Shown here piece after piece: positions 1 through 7,905 of a stretch of DNA of 34,507 nt. The notes under the pieces were generated by a model. It made no database searches. It was not told the origin of the DNA and was given only the letters and a program-made list of their open reading frames with translations. Position 1 is the stretch's first letter, and every line of letters begins with the position of its first letter. Made by a program: the position numbers and the translations under genes. Origin of the DNA: Pyrinomonadaceae bacterium (GTDB lineage: Bacteria; Acidobacteriota; Blastocatellia; Pyrinomonadales; Pyrinomonadaceae). The stretch spans positions 1-34,507 of the forward strand of contig JAVEDP010000028.1 of the NCBI GenBank assembly GCA_030841085.1, in the 5' to 3' direction.

Positions 1-112
1 GGGCTCACATAAACAGAATAAATTATATGCCACTTCTCGAGAACACTTGATTCCAACGGCTCGATTCGGTAAACAATACTTTTCAATTCCAATACAGTTT
101 GACGTTAGACCA

Positions 113-1816
113 ATGACCGAAGAAAAAGACCTCGGCTTGCGCAAGATTCGCCGCGCGCTGATTAGCGTTTTCGATAAAACCGGAATCGTTGACTTCGCGC
201 GCGAACTGAAAACTTTTGGCGTAGAAATTATCAGCACCGGTGGTACCGCCAAAACATTGCGCGATGCCGGCATCGAAGTGCGCGACGTTGCCGACGTTAC
301 CGGCTTTCCCGAGATGATGGATGGCCGCGTAAAGACGCTGCATCCAAAGATTCACGGCGCTCTGCTCGGCTTGCGTGATAATTCCGAACATATTGGGGCG
401 ATGAATGAGCACGGTATCGAGCCTATCGACATGGTCGTGGTCGACCTCTATCCATTTGAGAAGACAATCGAGCGTGAAGGCGTAACACCAGCACAAGCAA
501 TTGAGCAGATCGACATTGGTGGGCCAGCGATGATTCGCTCGGCTGCAAAGAACTACAGAGACGTGGCGGTAATTACATCGCCAGACATCTACCGCCAAAT
601 CCGAACTGAACTCATTCTTGACGACGGCGCTCTCACCCTCGCGACGCGGGAACAGCTTGCGCGTCTCGCCTTTATGCGCACAGCCTTCTACGACTCTGCA
701 ATCTTTCCTTATTTGAGCGCTAATCTCGAAGGCGCCAAAGGTTCAAAAATATTTCCACCCGTCCCCGATATTCTCGCGCCTATGTCGACCTACATGAATC
801 TCTTTTCGTCAGCCATGAAAGCAGCGACCGGCAGAACCTTTGAAGATGTTCAGCAAGAATATTTTGACGAGAGCTCCCAGCTAAGACTCAACAAAATAAA
901 CGACCTTCGTTACGGCGAGAATCCCCACCAGGAGGCGGCGCTTTACGAGATCGAAACCAAGACGGCGCCTACGGAGCCTAATGGTTTGGCCCAGGCCGAA
1001 CAACTGGCCGGTAAGGAGATGTCTTTCAACAACTTCGTAGACGCCGACGCGGCTTGGCAGCTTGTTTGTGATTTCAGTGGACTGGCGTGCGCGATCATCA
1101 AGCATACGAATCCCGCTGGCGTCGCCCTCGGAGGGACCGCCGAGGAGGCCTATCGTCGCGCGCTGGCTACCGATCCCGTCTCAGCCTTTGGCGGAATTGT
1201 CGCTTTTAACGCAGCGGTCGACAAAGCGGCGGCAAAGGCAGCCAGCGAGATATTTATTGAGGTCATCATCGCTTCGGAATACGACCCGGCCGCACTGGAA
1301 ATCCTAAAAACAAAAAAGAACCTTCGCGTCTTGAAAGTTCGCGAGCGAAAAAACGGCGAAGGAGTGGAGTACAAACAAATCTCCGGCGGCATGCTGGTGC
1401 AAACGCGCGATAGACATAAATTGAAGCGTGAAGACTTAAAAGTTGTAACCAAGCGCGAACCGACCGAAGACGAAATCCGGGACTTGATGTTCGCCTGGAC
1501 AGTTTGTAAACACACCAAGTCAAACGCCATTGTTTACGCGCGGGATGAGCAAACGGTCGGCGTGGGCGCCGGACAAATGTCGCGGGTTGACTCGGTAAAG
1601 ATAGGCGCGATGCGTGCCCAGTTACCCGTTAAAGGTTCTGTGCTCGCTTCCGACGCCTTCTTCCCTTTTCGCGACGGCATTGAGGAAGCAGCAAAACACG
1701 GCATCACCGCAGTCATTCAGCCTGGCGGTTCAATGCGCGACAATGAAGTTATTGCCGGAGCCGACGAACACAATCTGGCGATGGTTTTTACCGGCGTCCG
1801 CCACTTCAAACACTAG
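113..1816 (+). CDS. purH: Bifunctional AICAR formyltransferase / IMP cyclohydrolase
   Basis: The product catalyses the last two steps of de novo IMP synthesis, formylating AICAR with 10-formyl-THF and closing the ring, in the cytosol. The N-terminal MGS-like cyclohydrolase domain is clear (ALISVFDKTGIVDFARE, STGGTAKTLRDAG, DGRVKTLHPKIHGALL). The transformylase domain carries LRYGENPHQEAALY, GKEMSFNNFVDADAA, IIKHTNPAGVALG, TDPVSAFGGIVAFN, GVGAGQMSRVDS and SDAFFPFRDG, so both activities look intact. I place the start at the ATG at 113; a TTG at 47 would add 22 residues with no family likeness. Neither start has a good ribosome binding site. At about 567 aa it is longer than the E. coli enzyme (529 aa), largely because of an insertion of about 30 residues just before LRYGENPHQ. 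The next gene starts 95 bp downstream. Confidence 0.97.
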   Translation: MTEEKDLGLRKIRRALISVFDKTGIVDFARELKTFGVEIISTGGTAKTLRDAGIEVRDVADVTGFPEMMDGRVKTLHPKIHGALLGLRDNSEHIGAMNEHGIEPIDMVVVDLYPFEKTIEREGVTPAQAIEQIDIGGPAMIRSAAKNYRDVAVITSPDIYRQIRTELILDDGALTLATREQLARLAFMRTAFYDSAIFPYLSANLEGAKGSKIFPPVPDILAPMSTYMNLFSSAMKAATGRTFEDVQQEYFDESSQLRLNKINDLRYGENPHQEAALYEIETKTAPTEPNGLAQAEQLAGKEMSFNNFVDADAAWQLVCDFSGLACAIIKHTNPAGVALGGTAEEAYRRALATDPVSAFGGIVAFNAAVDKAAAKAASEIFIEVIIASEYDPAALEILKTKKNLRVLKVRERKNGEGVEYKQISGGMLVQTRDRHKLKREDLKVVTKREPTEDEIRDLMFAWTVCKHTKSNAIVYARDEQTVGVGAGQMSRVDSVKIGAMRAQLPVKGSVLASDAFFPFRDGIEEAAKHGITAVIQPGGSMRDNEVIAGADEHNLAMVFTGVRHFKH

Positions 1817-1911
1817 AACACGCCTCCCGTCCAAGGGCGGAAAAGTTTGCCATTCCCAAGCCATTGGTGCTAATCATGGGGGCCAACCTGCAAGATGGAG
1901 GACTGTGATCC

Positions 1912-4230
1912 ATGAACACCCGACTGAGCCGGCAACCGAAACACCCGTTTTCGACCAGTTGCTGTTTGATCCTGTTGCTCGCCTGTTGTTTTATCGGCGC
2001 CTCATCCATCGCCGCTCCGGACGAAAGCACTCGTAAACACAGTCTGGTGGTTGTCACCAAGGGGATCAACGACGAAGTCTCAAATGCGTGGACGCAATTC
2101 GCCAACGGCGTCGCGCCTACTGAAGAGACTTTCGTCATCCTGGACGGCGGAGAAACTTTTGATAGGGTTCCGATCATCGGCCAACTACTCACGCCCCATC
2201 CATCCTCTGTTAAGAGCACGAACATCATTCGCATCGACAATCCCGACGATCCAAAAAATCAGGCGCTGCTCAAGAAGATCGCCGAAACACCCAACGCCAA
2301 GGTTTTAGTGGACATGAATCTCGGCTTGCGGGTGTCAGAAAAATCCTGGGGTCCGCATACCGAGTGGGCCGGCAAGGTAGCCAGGTCACTGGCCGAGGCG
2401 CACGTCTCGAAGTATCCCGATTCCGAGACCTTGCTGGTGGGACATAGCGCCGGCACAGAGCCCATTGCCTCTGTGCCTTTGTATGACGCCGACTCGCGAC
2501 GTTTGCTGTTTGACAAAAGGATCGCAGTATCGCCGCGACGAGATAGTGGCTATCCCGAGGGCACTATCTGCATCTTCAAAGACGGCGACTTCTATTACTC
2601 TCCCGGCGGCCGAATAACAATGGACACTATCACTCGCGTGCTGGGTGAACGTGAGGCAGAGATGTTGGCGAATAGAGGTTACGCGGTCGTACGCGTCGCG
2701 GCGCCTCCAGGCCCAAGCTTTGAACCCGAGTCGGGCGGTCTGGTCTACCTCGCCGACTATGCGTCAAAATACTTGGCGCAAACCCTCGCCAGGAATGTCG
2801 GCGAAAGATTTCCGGCCCATACCGATCCGACAAGCATATTCGATCAAAAAGAAAAACTCGTTCTCTATCTGCCTCACACTGAAGAATCGATTGAACTGAA
2901 AAATACGTCCATCTCCACTGGCCTTGAAGCCCTCAACAAAGTAAATACCACGACTCGAACCGAAACGCCTTCTTCGGGTTCAACGGAGGCACTGAAAGAC
3001 GCAGTCAAGGATCTTACTGAAAAAGAACCAACTCCCGGATTGGGCGGGATTTCGCTGAATGCTACCGCGCGTTTGCCGGTAGACGCGGCTGAGGTGGCCC
3101 ACGCCGGTTTCGATGCCCAACAACGCAGACTCTATTTGAAGATGCGCAATGGCAACGTCGTCTGGCTGCCGACTTCGGATGTACAGGTCCTGCGCCAGGG
3201 CTACGAGTTTGGTTACTTGAGTGATGTGAAACCGGAGCTTTCGATTAGTAATACCTTTTTCGATACTCCCGATGGTCGCCGGATCGTAAACCTGACGCCG
3301 CCCGGAAGACAGCCGGTCTATTATTTCGGGCACACGGAAGACACTTTGCTCGGTCTGGTGATGTACTTGGCGGATCAAACTCTGGGGAAGCTCACCTTCG
3401 GTTCCACCGCGGCCGTTCATTCAATTGCCGAAAAAGTCCCAGGCTTCAGAAGCATGCCGGAGCTTTATCCCGAAAAATACGCCGACCACCCAGCATCGCA
3501 GCGTTTCCTGGGATCGGAAGCTCGCGTTTTCACCCACCCTTCATTGATTGAATTGACGCACACGCCAAGAGGAAATGAGTTGGAGTTTGGTAACACTCAG
3601 TTTTCGGTGGAGTTTGGTAAAAGTGGACCGGCCGAGGCCGTGTTCGCATCGTTTCTCGAGTCTCATTTTCATGAAATAGCCAACACCGAATCAGGTGCTC
3701 CCTTCAAACAACTCGTCGCGTATGCCCGTGTCCTGGCAATTTTTCGCTGGATCAAGGAGAACAAGATCACCTTCGAAGAACATGGATTGGCGAGCGAACC
3801 GATGGCGCTCGTATTCACTCCACGTGACGCGACACCATTCGATCTGCCGTCCCTAAATGAAATCGCACCCCGGGCTCCGACCATGTTGTTTGGTCCGGCC
3901 GGTCCAGTGAAGATCATCAATCGCGATCAAAAGGAAACCGTCGTGAGCTATGCCAATGGACGGCCAATCCGGGTCCAGCGCTACGACGGCGGTTCGCTTG
4001 AAATATTGAGAGATGATCTCGGAGTGCCGGTGGCGGTCCGCATGAACGGAACCGAAGAAGCGGCTTTCTACAATGACCCGACGCTGGGACTGGTCCTGGC
4101 CGCGAACCTGAGAGTTGAGGGAGGCGGACGAAGTCTATCCGTTCATATCAACGATAAGACCGTGCTGATACCTGAGAAGCGACCGGAAGAAACCGTGAGC
4201 CTGATGGTCGCGCGCTTTGCGATCAAGTAA
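1912..4230 (+). CDS. Secreted protein with GHSAG (alpha/beta-hydrolase-like) motif, function unknown
   Basis: I do not recognise this 772-aa protein as a named family. It begins with a basic n-region and a hydrophobic stretch (residues about 15-35) ending in SSIAA before PDES, which reads as a Sec signal peptide; a lipoprotein reading (LLAC at 22-25) is possible but weaker. Residues 44-200 look like a lipase-type fold: a strand LVVVTKG, then LLVGHSAGTEP with the candidate nucleophile Ser179 in GHSAG. Residues about 340-375 are Thr/Ser/Glu-rich and probably a linker. The rest is unassigned. A segment reading TEDTLLGLVMYLADQTLGKL, and IFRWIKENKITF further on, loosely recall DUF1598-type secreted proteins, but this is only an impression. 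The start is well supported: GGAGGA at 1897-1902, 9 nt before ATG. It is followed after 13 bp by a membrane-anchored gene, so the two are probably one operon. The catalytic Asp and His were not located. Confidence 0.8.
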   Translation: MNTRLSRQPKHPFSTSCCLILLLACCFIGASSIAAPDESTRKHSLVVVTKGINDEVSNAWTQFANGVAPTEETFVILDGGETFDRVPIIGQLLTPHPSSVKSTNIIRIDNPDDPKNQALLKKIAETPNAKVLVDMNLGLRVSEKSWGPHTEWAGKVARSLAEAHVSKYPDSETLLVGHSAGTEPIASVPLYDADSRRLLFDKRIAVSPRRDSGYPEGTICIFKDGDFYYSPGGRITMDTITRVLGEREAEMLANRGYAVVRVAAPPGPSFEPESGGLVYLADYASKYLAQTLARNVGERFPAHTDPTSIFDQKEKLVLYLPHTEESIELKNTSISTGLEALNKVNTTTRTETPSSGSTEALKDAVKDLTEKEPTPGLGGISLNATARLPVDAAEVAHAGFDAQQRRLYLKMRNGNVVWLPTSDVQVLRQGYEFGYLSDVKPELSISNTFFDTPDGRRIVNLTPPGRQPVYYFGHTEDTLLGLVMYLADQTLGKLTFGSTAAVHSIAEKVPGFRSMPELYPEKYADHPASQRFLGSEARVFTHPSLIELTHTPRGNELEFGNTQFSVEFGKSGPAEAVFASFLESHFHEIANTESGAPFKQLVAYARVLAIFRWIKENKITFEEHGLASEPMALVFTPRDATPFDLPSLNEIAPRAPTMLFGPAGPVKIINRDQKETVVSYANGRPIRVQRYDGGSLEILRDDLGVPVAVRMNGTEEAAFYNDPTLGLVLAANLRVEGGGRSLSVHINDKTVLIPEKRPEETVSLMVARFAIK

Positions 4231-4243
4231 AAATCCTTAAGCC

Positions 4244-5110
4244 ATGAAAAGCAGACGAATAATCATAATTGTGTTGCTGCTGCTGTGTATTGCTGTGGGC
4301 GCCTATTGGCTGATACGAAGAGCGCGGAAGCCACCCATTCCGACTGAGGAGAACCCTGATAAGTTTGGTAAAGAGGTCGACATCAAAACTCTTCTTGGAA
4401 CTCTCTCCTTCGCTCCTAAACTTGAAAGCAGGGAGAATTCCTCTCGTTATTGGCTCTACGTTGACGGCCGCATAGTGACCACGCGAGCCAGCCCAGAATC
4501 CCACGCGGAATCTCTTAAGCCAGTCGAAGTTCTTTTGGTCCCCGGCGAATACAACGTTGAAGTCGGGACCACTACGCCTGACGGAGACGATTCAGGGTCG
4601 ACATTTCCGTTTGAGTTCAGATCGCAGAAAGTTACGATTCAGGCCGGCCACGTAAGTCGGGTGAGCTTGAGTGTGGAACCAATGCGGTATGGCGAGCCGA
4701 CGCCTATCTTTGCCTTGGTCGATCCGAGCTCGGAATGGTTTGAAGCGTGGGTCAGGCGAGTTGACAGCGAGATCCAGGCGTTTCAGAAAGACGCAACCCA
4801 ACAGGCTTTTCTCGACGTTTTTAATGCGCTGCGACAGTCGCCGCCCGCGAGGGCATCGGTCTACATCAACCTTCCCGCCGAAAAAGGTGGTGGCCGCGAG
4901 TTTGATGCGGATGAGGTCAGGCTAATGGTGGGATGGCTTAAGCGTCATCGAAGCAGGACCCTGTCTGCATTGCCGGCAGACTTTGTCGCAAGGATGCCGG
5001 ACGATATGCGTCTGCGATATGATCAGGTCTTGAAAGCAATTAATTCGTATCAAGATTACGTGGCTCAGTTTGAAGAGATCGCGACCAAGCTCGCCGCGGC
5101 CAGGCACTGA
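4244..5110 (+). CDS. Membrane-anchored hypothetical protein
   Basis: A 288-aa protein of unknown function. Residues 5-24 (IIIIVLLLLCIAVGAYWLI) form one N-terminal membrane anchor preceded by KSRR, so the bulk (from about residue 30) should lie outside the cytoplasm. Residues 65-150 have a beta-rich look (YWLYVDGRIVTTR, VPGEYNVEVGTT, VTIQAGHVSRVSLSVEP), reminiscent of PEGA-like surface domains; I cannot confirm that. The C-terminal 110 residues are helical and charged. It starts 13 bp after the secreted GHSAG protein, with no clear Shine-Dalgarno, which suggests translation coupled to its neighbour and a shared role at the envelope. fabI follows 33 bp later. Confidence 0.75.
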   Translation: MKSRRIIIIVLLLLCIAVGAYWLIRRARKPPIPTEENPDKFGKEVDIKTLLGTLSFAPKLESRENSSRYWLYVDGRIVTTRASPESHAESLKPVEVLLVPGEYNVEVGTTTPDGDDSGSTFPFEFRSQKVTIQAGHVSRVSLSVEPMRYGEPTPIFALVDPSSEWFEAWVRRVDSEIQAFQKDATQQAFLDVFNALRQSPPARASVYINLPAEKGGGREFDADEVRLMVGWLKRHRSRTLSALPADFVARMPDDMRLRYDQVLKAINSYQDYVAQFEEIATKLAAARH

Positions 5111-5143
5111 CTGACGCTATTTCCTTCGAAACCCAGGAGAATC

Positions 5144-5908
5144 ATGCTCAACGGAAAATTCGGAATCATCTTCGGCGTCGCCAACAAACGTTCAATCGCC
5201 TGGGCGACGGCGCTGGCGCTTCACGAAGCAGGCGCGCGCCTGGCTTTCACTTACCAGGGCGATCGCCTGAAGGAAAACGTTGAAGGGTTAACTAACGAAG
5301 CGATGCCTGGTTCGTTGCTGCTGCCTTGCGACGTCACGAAGCAGGACGAAGTTGATGCCACCTTCAGACGAGTTGGCGAGGAGTTTGGCCGGCTCGATTT
5401 TCTGATTCACAGCATCGCGTATGCTCCGCGTGAAGCCCTCGGTGGCGAGTATCTCGATACCAGTCGTGACGCTTTCGTCACGGCATTGGAAATCAGCGCT
5501 TACTCGCTAGTTCAACTATCGCGCGCGGCGATGCCATTAATGATCGAAGGCGGCAGTATCGTCTGCATGAGTTATTACGGCGCGGAAAAAGTAGTCGCCG
5601 GCTATAACGTTATGGGCGTTGCCAAATCGGCATTGGAAGCGAGCACACGCTACCTGGCGAACGATCTCGGTCCGCGTAATATTCGCGTCAATGCCATCAG
5701 CGCTGGTCCCATTCAAACGTTATCCGCGCGCGGCGTGTCTGATTTTTCGACGATGTTGAAGCACCACGCTGAGCGCGCGGCCTTGCGGCGCAACGTCGAA
5801 GCCCGCGAAGTTGGCGCTACGGCTGTTTTTCTTTGTAGTCCCATGTCTTCCGGAATCACCGGCGAGGTTATTCACGTCGATTGCGGCTACAGCATCATGG
5901 GTATGTAA
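5144..5908 (+). CDS. fabI: Enoyl-[acyl-carrier-protein] reductase (NADH), FabI type
   Basis: This enzyme reduces trans-2-enoyl-ACP in the last step of each fatty-acid elongation cycle, as a cytosolic tetramer. It is a short-chain dehydrogenase of the FabI branch: the N-terminal nucleotide site is the FabI form GVANKRSIAWA (residues 11-21) rather than the classical TGxxxGxG. The active site is Tyr154-x6-Lys161 in GYNVMGVAK, with Tyr144/145 in SYYGAEK. VRVNAISAGPIQTL-type residues and the ending GEVIHVDCGYSIMGM are also typical. Length (254 aa) is normal. AGGAGA at 5135-5140 lies just before ATG. It is 33 bp downstream of an unrelated membrane protein gene. A heptamer hairpin begins 3 bp after its stop codon and separates it from the LOG-family gene. 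Confidence 0.97.
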   Translation: MLNGKFGIIFGVANKRSIAWATALALHEAGARLAFTYQGDRLKENVEGLTNEAMPGSLLLPCDVTKQDEVDATFRRVGEEFGRLDFLIHSIAYAPREALGGEYLDTSRDAFVTALEISAYSLVQLSRAAMPLMIEGGSIVCMSYYGAEKVVAGYNVMGVAKSALEASTRYLANDLGPRNIRVNAISAGPIQTLSARGVSDFSTMLKHHAERAALRRNVEAREVGATAVFLCSPMSSGITGEVIHVDCGYSIMGM

Positions 5909-5910
5909 AG

Positions 5911-5977
5911 AAGTTCCAAGTTCCAAGTTTCAAGTTTCATGAGCGAACTTGAAACTTGAAACTTGAAACTTGAAACT
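5911..5977. repeat. Heptamer hairpin element (AAGTTYC units)
   Basis: The left arm has four 7-bp units (AAGTTCC twice, AAGTTTC twice). After a 7-nt loop (ATGAGCG) the right arm has the complement AACTTGA repeated four times plus AACT. The arms pair over about 28 bp with two mismatches. The element fills almost the whole gap between the fabI stop (5908) and the LOG-family ATG (5985), so any ribosome binding site for the downstream gene would lie in or next to the right arm. It could act as a transcription attenuator or fold-back structure in mRNA. There is no U-tract, so it is not a standard terminator. Confidence 0.85.
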
Positions 5978-5984
5978 CAAGAAT

Positions 5985-6743
5985 ATGAGCGACAAACCAG
6001 AACCAGACGAGCACAAGCCCGGAACAACTCAGGACGAGCAACTGCTCGAGAGTCCGCGGCTCGACGAGTTCACCCACACGGACACTTGGCGCGTGTTTCG
6101 CATCATGGGTGAATTCGTTACCGGGTTCGACGAACTGGCCACGCTGACCCGCGGCGTTTCGATTTTTGGTTCCGCGCGCACGAAGCTTGACGATCCCGAC
6201 TACGCTGCTGCTCAGGAAACGGCGGCGCTGTTAGCGCGCGCAGGCTTTGCGGTGATTACCGGCGGCGGACCGGGAATTATGGAAGCGGCGAATCGCGGCG
6301 CCTTTGAAGCGGGCGGGCAGTCGATCGGCTGCAACATCGAGCTGCCGTTTGAGCAAAGCTCAAATCCATATTTAACGCGCGGCCTCAAGTTCAAATACTT
6401 CTTCGTTCGCAAGATGATGTTCGTGAAGTACAGCCTGGGGTTCATTATCTTTCCCGGCGGCTTTGGCACGTTGGACGAACTCTTCGAAGCGCTGACGCTG
6501 ATTCAAACTCAGAAAATTCGCAACTTCCCGGTCGTGCTGTTCGGAACGACGTATTGGGAAGGACTGTTGAATTGGGTGCGCGACTTTGGTCTGAAGGAAG
6601 GTAAGCTGACTGAAGAAGATCTAAAGCGGCTGCATCTCACCGACTCACCGGCCGACGTTGTCAAGATTATTATCGACAGCCAAAGCTCGTTTCTTGATCC
6701 CGCAAATAACGTTGCGGATGAATATCAATACCGCGATGATTAA
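5985..6743 (+). CDS. LOG-family (TIGR00730-type) nucleotide 5'-monophosphate phosphoribohydrolase
   Basis: A 252-aa protein of the lysine-decarboxylase-like/LOG fold. Family members hydrolyse the N-glycosidic bond of nucleoside 5'-monophosphates; plant and some bacterial members activate cytokinins, while bacterial PpnN-type enzymes recycle purine nucleotides. The diagnostic motifs are present: GGGPGIMEAANRGA (residues 93-106), RKMMF (142-146) and PGGFGTLDE (157-165), the last holding the catalytic Glu. The first 30 residues are polar and probably disordered. I chose ATG 5985 over a TTG at 5970 that lies inside the repeat. The upstream hairpin leaves no visible Shine-Dalgarno. The gene is convergent with cutA, with 9 bp between stop codons and no terminator. 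Confidence 0.9.
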   Translation: MSDKPEPDEHKPGTTQDEQLLESPRLDEFTHTDTWRVFRIMGEFVTGFDELATLTRGVSIFGSARTKLDDPDYAAAQETAALLARAGFAVITGGGPGIMEAANRGAFEAGGQSIGCNIELPFEQSSNPYLTRGLKFKYFFVRKMMFVKYSLGFIIFPGGFGTLDELFEALTLIQTQKIRNFPVVLFGTTYWEGLLNWVRDFGLKEGKLTEEDLKRLHLTDSPADVVKIIIDSQSSFLDPANNVADEYQYRDD

Positions 6744-6752
6744 TCGCATTCT

Positions 6753-7088
6753 TCACTCTGAAGTCACACTCGCCTCGAGCCATTGCCGGTAGGGTTCCGA
6801 CAGCGCCGTTAACGGAACCGCTACAATCTCAGGCGTTTCATAACTATGAACAGCGCGCACTTCTCTTTCGAGCTCAGCGAATTTTGAGTTAACAGTCTTG
6901 GCGATTAGCAAAATTTCCTTTTGCCTCTCTAACTTGCCCTGCCAACGATAAACGGATTCCATTGCCGGCAGAATCTGAACGCAGGCGGCGAGCTTCCGCT
7001 CGACGAGCAGGTCTGCTAAACGCGACGCTTCTTCTTTGCTTGGAGCCGTGATGAAAACGGCGATGGGCTGGTCAGGTGCGGCGGTCAT
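6753..7088 (-). CDS. cutA: Divalent-cation tolerance protein CutA
   Basis: A 111-aa member of the CutA1 family: small trimeric ferredoxin-like proteins linked to copper/divalent-metal tolerance in E. coli, with an uncertain biochemical role. Family hallmarks are FITAPSKEEASRLADLLVERKLAACVQI near the N-terminus, SVYRWQGKLERQKEILLIAKT in the middle, and VRAVHSYETPEIVAVPL towards the end. The cysteine in AACVQI and the HSYExPEI strand are the conserved points. I use the ATG at 7088; the reading frame stays open for another 19 codons, but those residues come from the repeat array next door and are not CutA-like. It is the last gene of the long leftward block, convergent with the LOG-family gene. 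Confidence 0.95.
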   Translation of the reverse strand: MTAAPDQPIAVFITAPSKEEASRLADLLVERKLAACVQILPAMESVYRWQGKLERQKEILLIAKTVNSKFAELEREVRAVHSYETPEIVAVPLTALSEPYRQWLEASVTSE

Positions 7089-7100
7089 GAGGTTCAACCC

Positions 7101-7132
7101 GTTCAGAGTACAACGTTCGCTTGTTGCAAGAA
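7101..7132. repeat. Truncated or diverged copy of the 93-bp repeat
   Basis: The segment begins with the same GTTCAGAGTACAA as the three units that follow, then departs and ends after about 32 bp. It looks like a broken or partly deleted unit at the left end of the array, 12 bp upstream of the cutA start. Confidence 0.6.
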
Positions 7133-7387
7133 GTTCAGAGTACAAACTTCAGTTTGCGTTGCCTTGGCAAGAGCAGACAAAAGGCTGGACTCTGTACTTC
7201 CTAATACTCTCCAAAGACTCAAACAGTTCAGAGTACAAACTTCAGTTTGCGTTGGCTTGGCAAGAGCAGCCTAAAGGCTGAAATCTGTACTTCCTAATGC
7301 TCTCCAAAGACTCAAACAGTTCAGAGTACAAACTTCAGTTTGCGTTGGCCTGTGCAAGAGCAGACAAAAGGCTGGACTCTGAACTTC
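7133..7387. repeat. 93-bp tandem repeat array, about 2.7 copies, three-way-junction fold
   Basis: Units start at 7133, 7226 and 7319, exactly 93 bp apart; the third is cut short after about 69 bp. Units differ at only a few positions. Each unit holds a small hairpin CAAAC-TTCA-GTTTG, a second one (clearest in unit 2: CAGCC-TAAA-GGCTG), and outer arms GTTCAGAGT and ACTCTGAAC (clearest in unit 3), so each could fold as a three-way junction. This fills the 297-bp gap between cutA and the DUF2007-type gene, whose TGA stop (7386-7388) touches the array end. I see no gene in the gap. Confidence 0.9.
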
Positions 7388-7766
7388 ATTCTTCGTTCTC
7401 GTCGACCTCGCCGCCGGTGAGTGGCGTCGTGTCTCCGCCAAAGAAGGCCGCGTAGAGTTCTTTCGCGCGATCGAAGTCTCGTTCATCCACCAGAATAATC
7501 GAGCCCGGCGAAGTGCTCGATAGCAACGGCGAAAAAGCATCGGCGCCGCCGGATTGAACTACGGAGCGAATGCCGTTCTTGGTAAAGATGTCGTTCACCA
7601 TTTCAGCTTCAACCGGCGAGCCGAGGTTGTGCAGCGGGACCCACTTTGCTTCGCTGCTGTCGTGAGCTGTATTCGCGGACGTCAGTCGTGCGACCAGCTC
7701 CGAATTGTCATCGGGACAACGCGTGATTCCTGGCTCGTATTCAGATTCACAAACTGGACAGAACAT
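7386..7766 (-). CDS. Zinc-ribbon plus DUF2007-like protein
   Basis: A 126-aa cytosolic protein. Residues 1-22 form a short zinc ribbon (CPVC at 3-6, then C17 in TRCPDD; the fourth ligand is not obvious). Residues 42-110 match the DUF2007 / putative signal-transducing type: WVPLHNLGSPVEAEMVNDIFTKNG, RSVVQSGG, IILVDERDFDRAKELYAAF. This family is small, ferredoxin-like and of unknown biochemical role. The C-terminus is acidic (GGEVDENEE). The start is good: AGGAGA stands about 5 nt before ATG on the minus strand. The stop codon abuts a 93-bp repeat array and the upstream gap holds a heptamer hairpin, so this gene is flanked by repeats on both sides. Confidence 0.85.
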   Translation of the reverse strand: MFCPVCESEYEPGITRCPDDNSELVARLTSANTAHDSSEAKWVPLHNLGSPVEAEMVNDIFTKNGIRSVVQSGGADAFSPLLSSTSPGSIILVDERDFDRAKELYAAFFGGDTTPLTGGEVDENEE

Positions 7767-7777
7767 ATGATCTCCTA

Positions 7778-7893
7778 TTTGGTCTTTGGTCTTTGGTTTT
7801 TGGTCTTTGGTTTTTGGTCTTCGGCTTCGTTCTTTACGAGTGACGTGGCTGATTCACTCAACAATCAGAGACCAAAGGCCAAAGACCCAAGAC
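7778..7893. repeat. Heptamer hairpin element (TTTGGTY units)
   Basis: The left arm, about 7780-7826, is a run of 7-bp units TTTGGTC or TTTGGTT, seven in a row with the last degenerate. The right arm, about 7865-7893, reads GAGACCAAAGGCC then AAAGACCCAAGACC, complementary to the left arm. The spacer holds a separate 6-bp stem, GAGTGA/TCACTC (7838-7859). The element lies between the PfkB kinase stop and the DUF2007-type start, both on the minus strand. Confidence 0.8.
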
Positions 7894-7905
7894 CATTTCA
7901 AAAAC

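Noticed and set aside
5911-5977. Intrinsic terminator after fabI
   Set aside because: The stem is long but AT-rich, has a tandem-repeat origin, and has no U-tract after it.
7133-7387. CRISPR array
   Set aside because: The repeat unit is 93 bp throughout with no unique spacers, and no cas gene is present.
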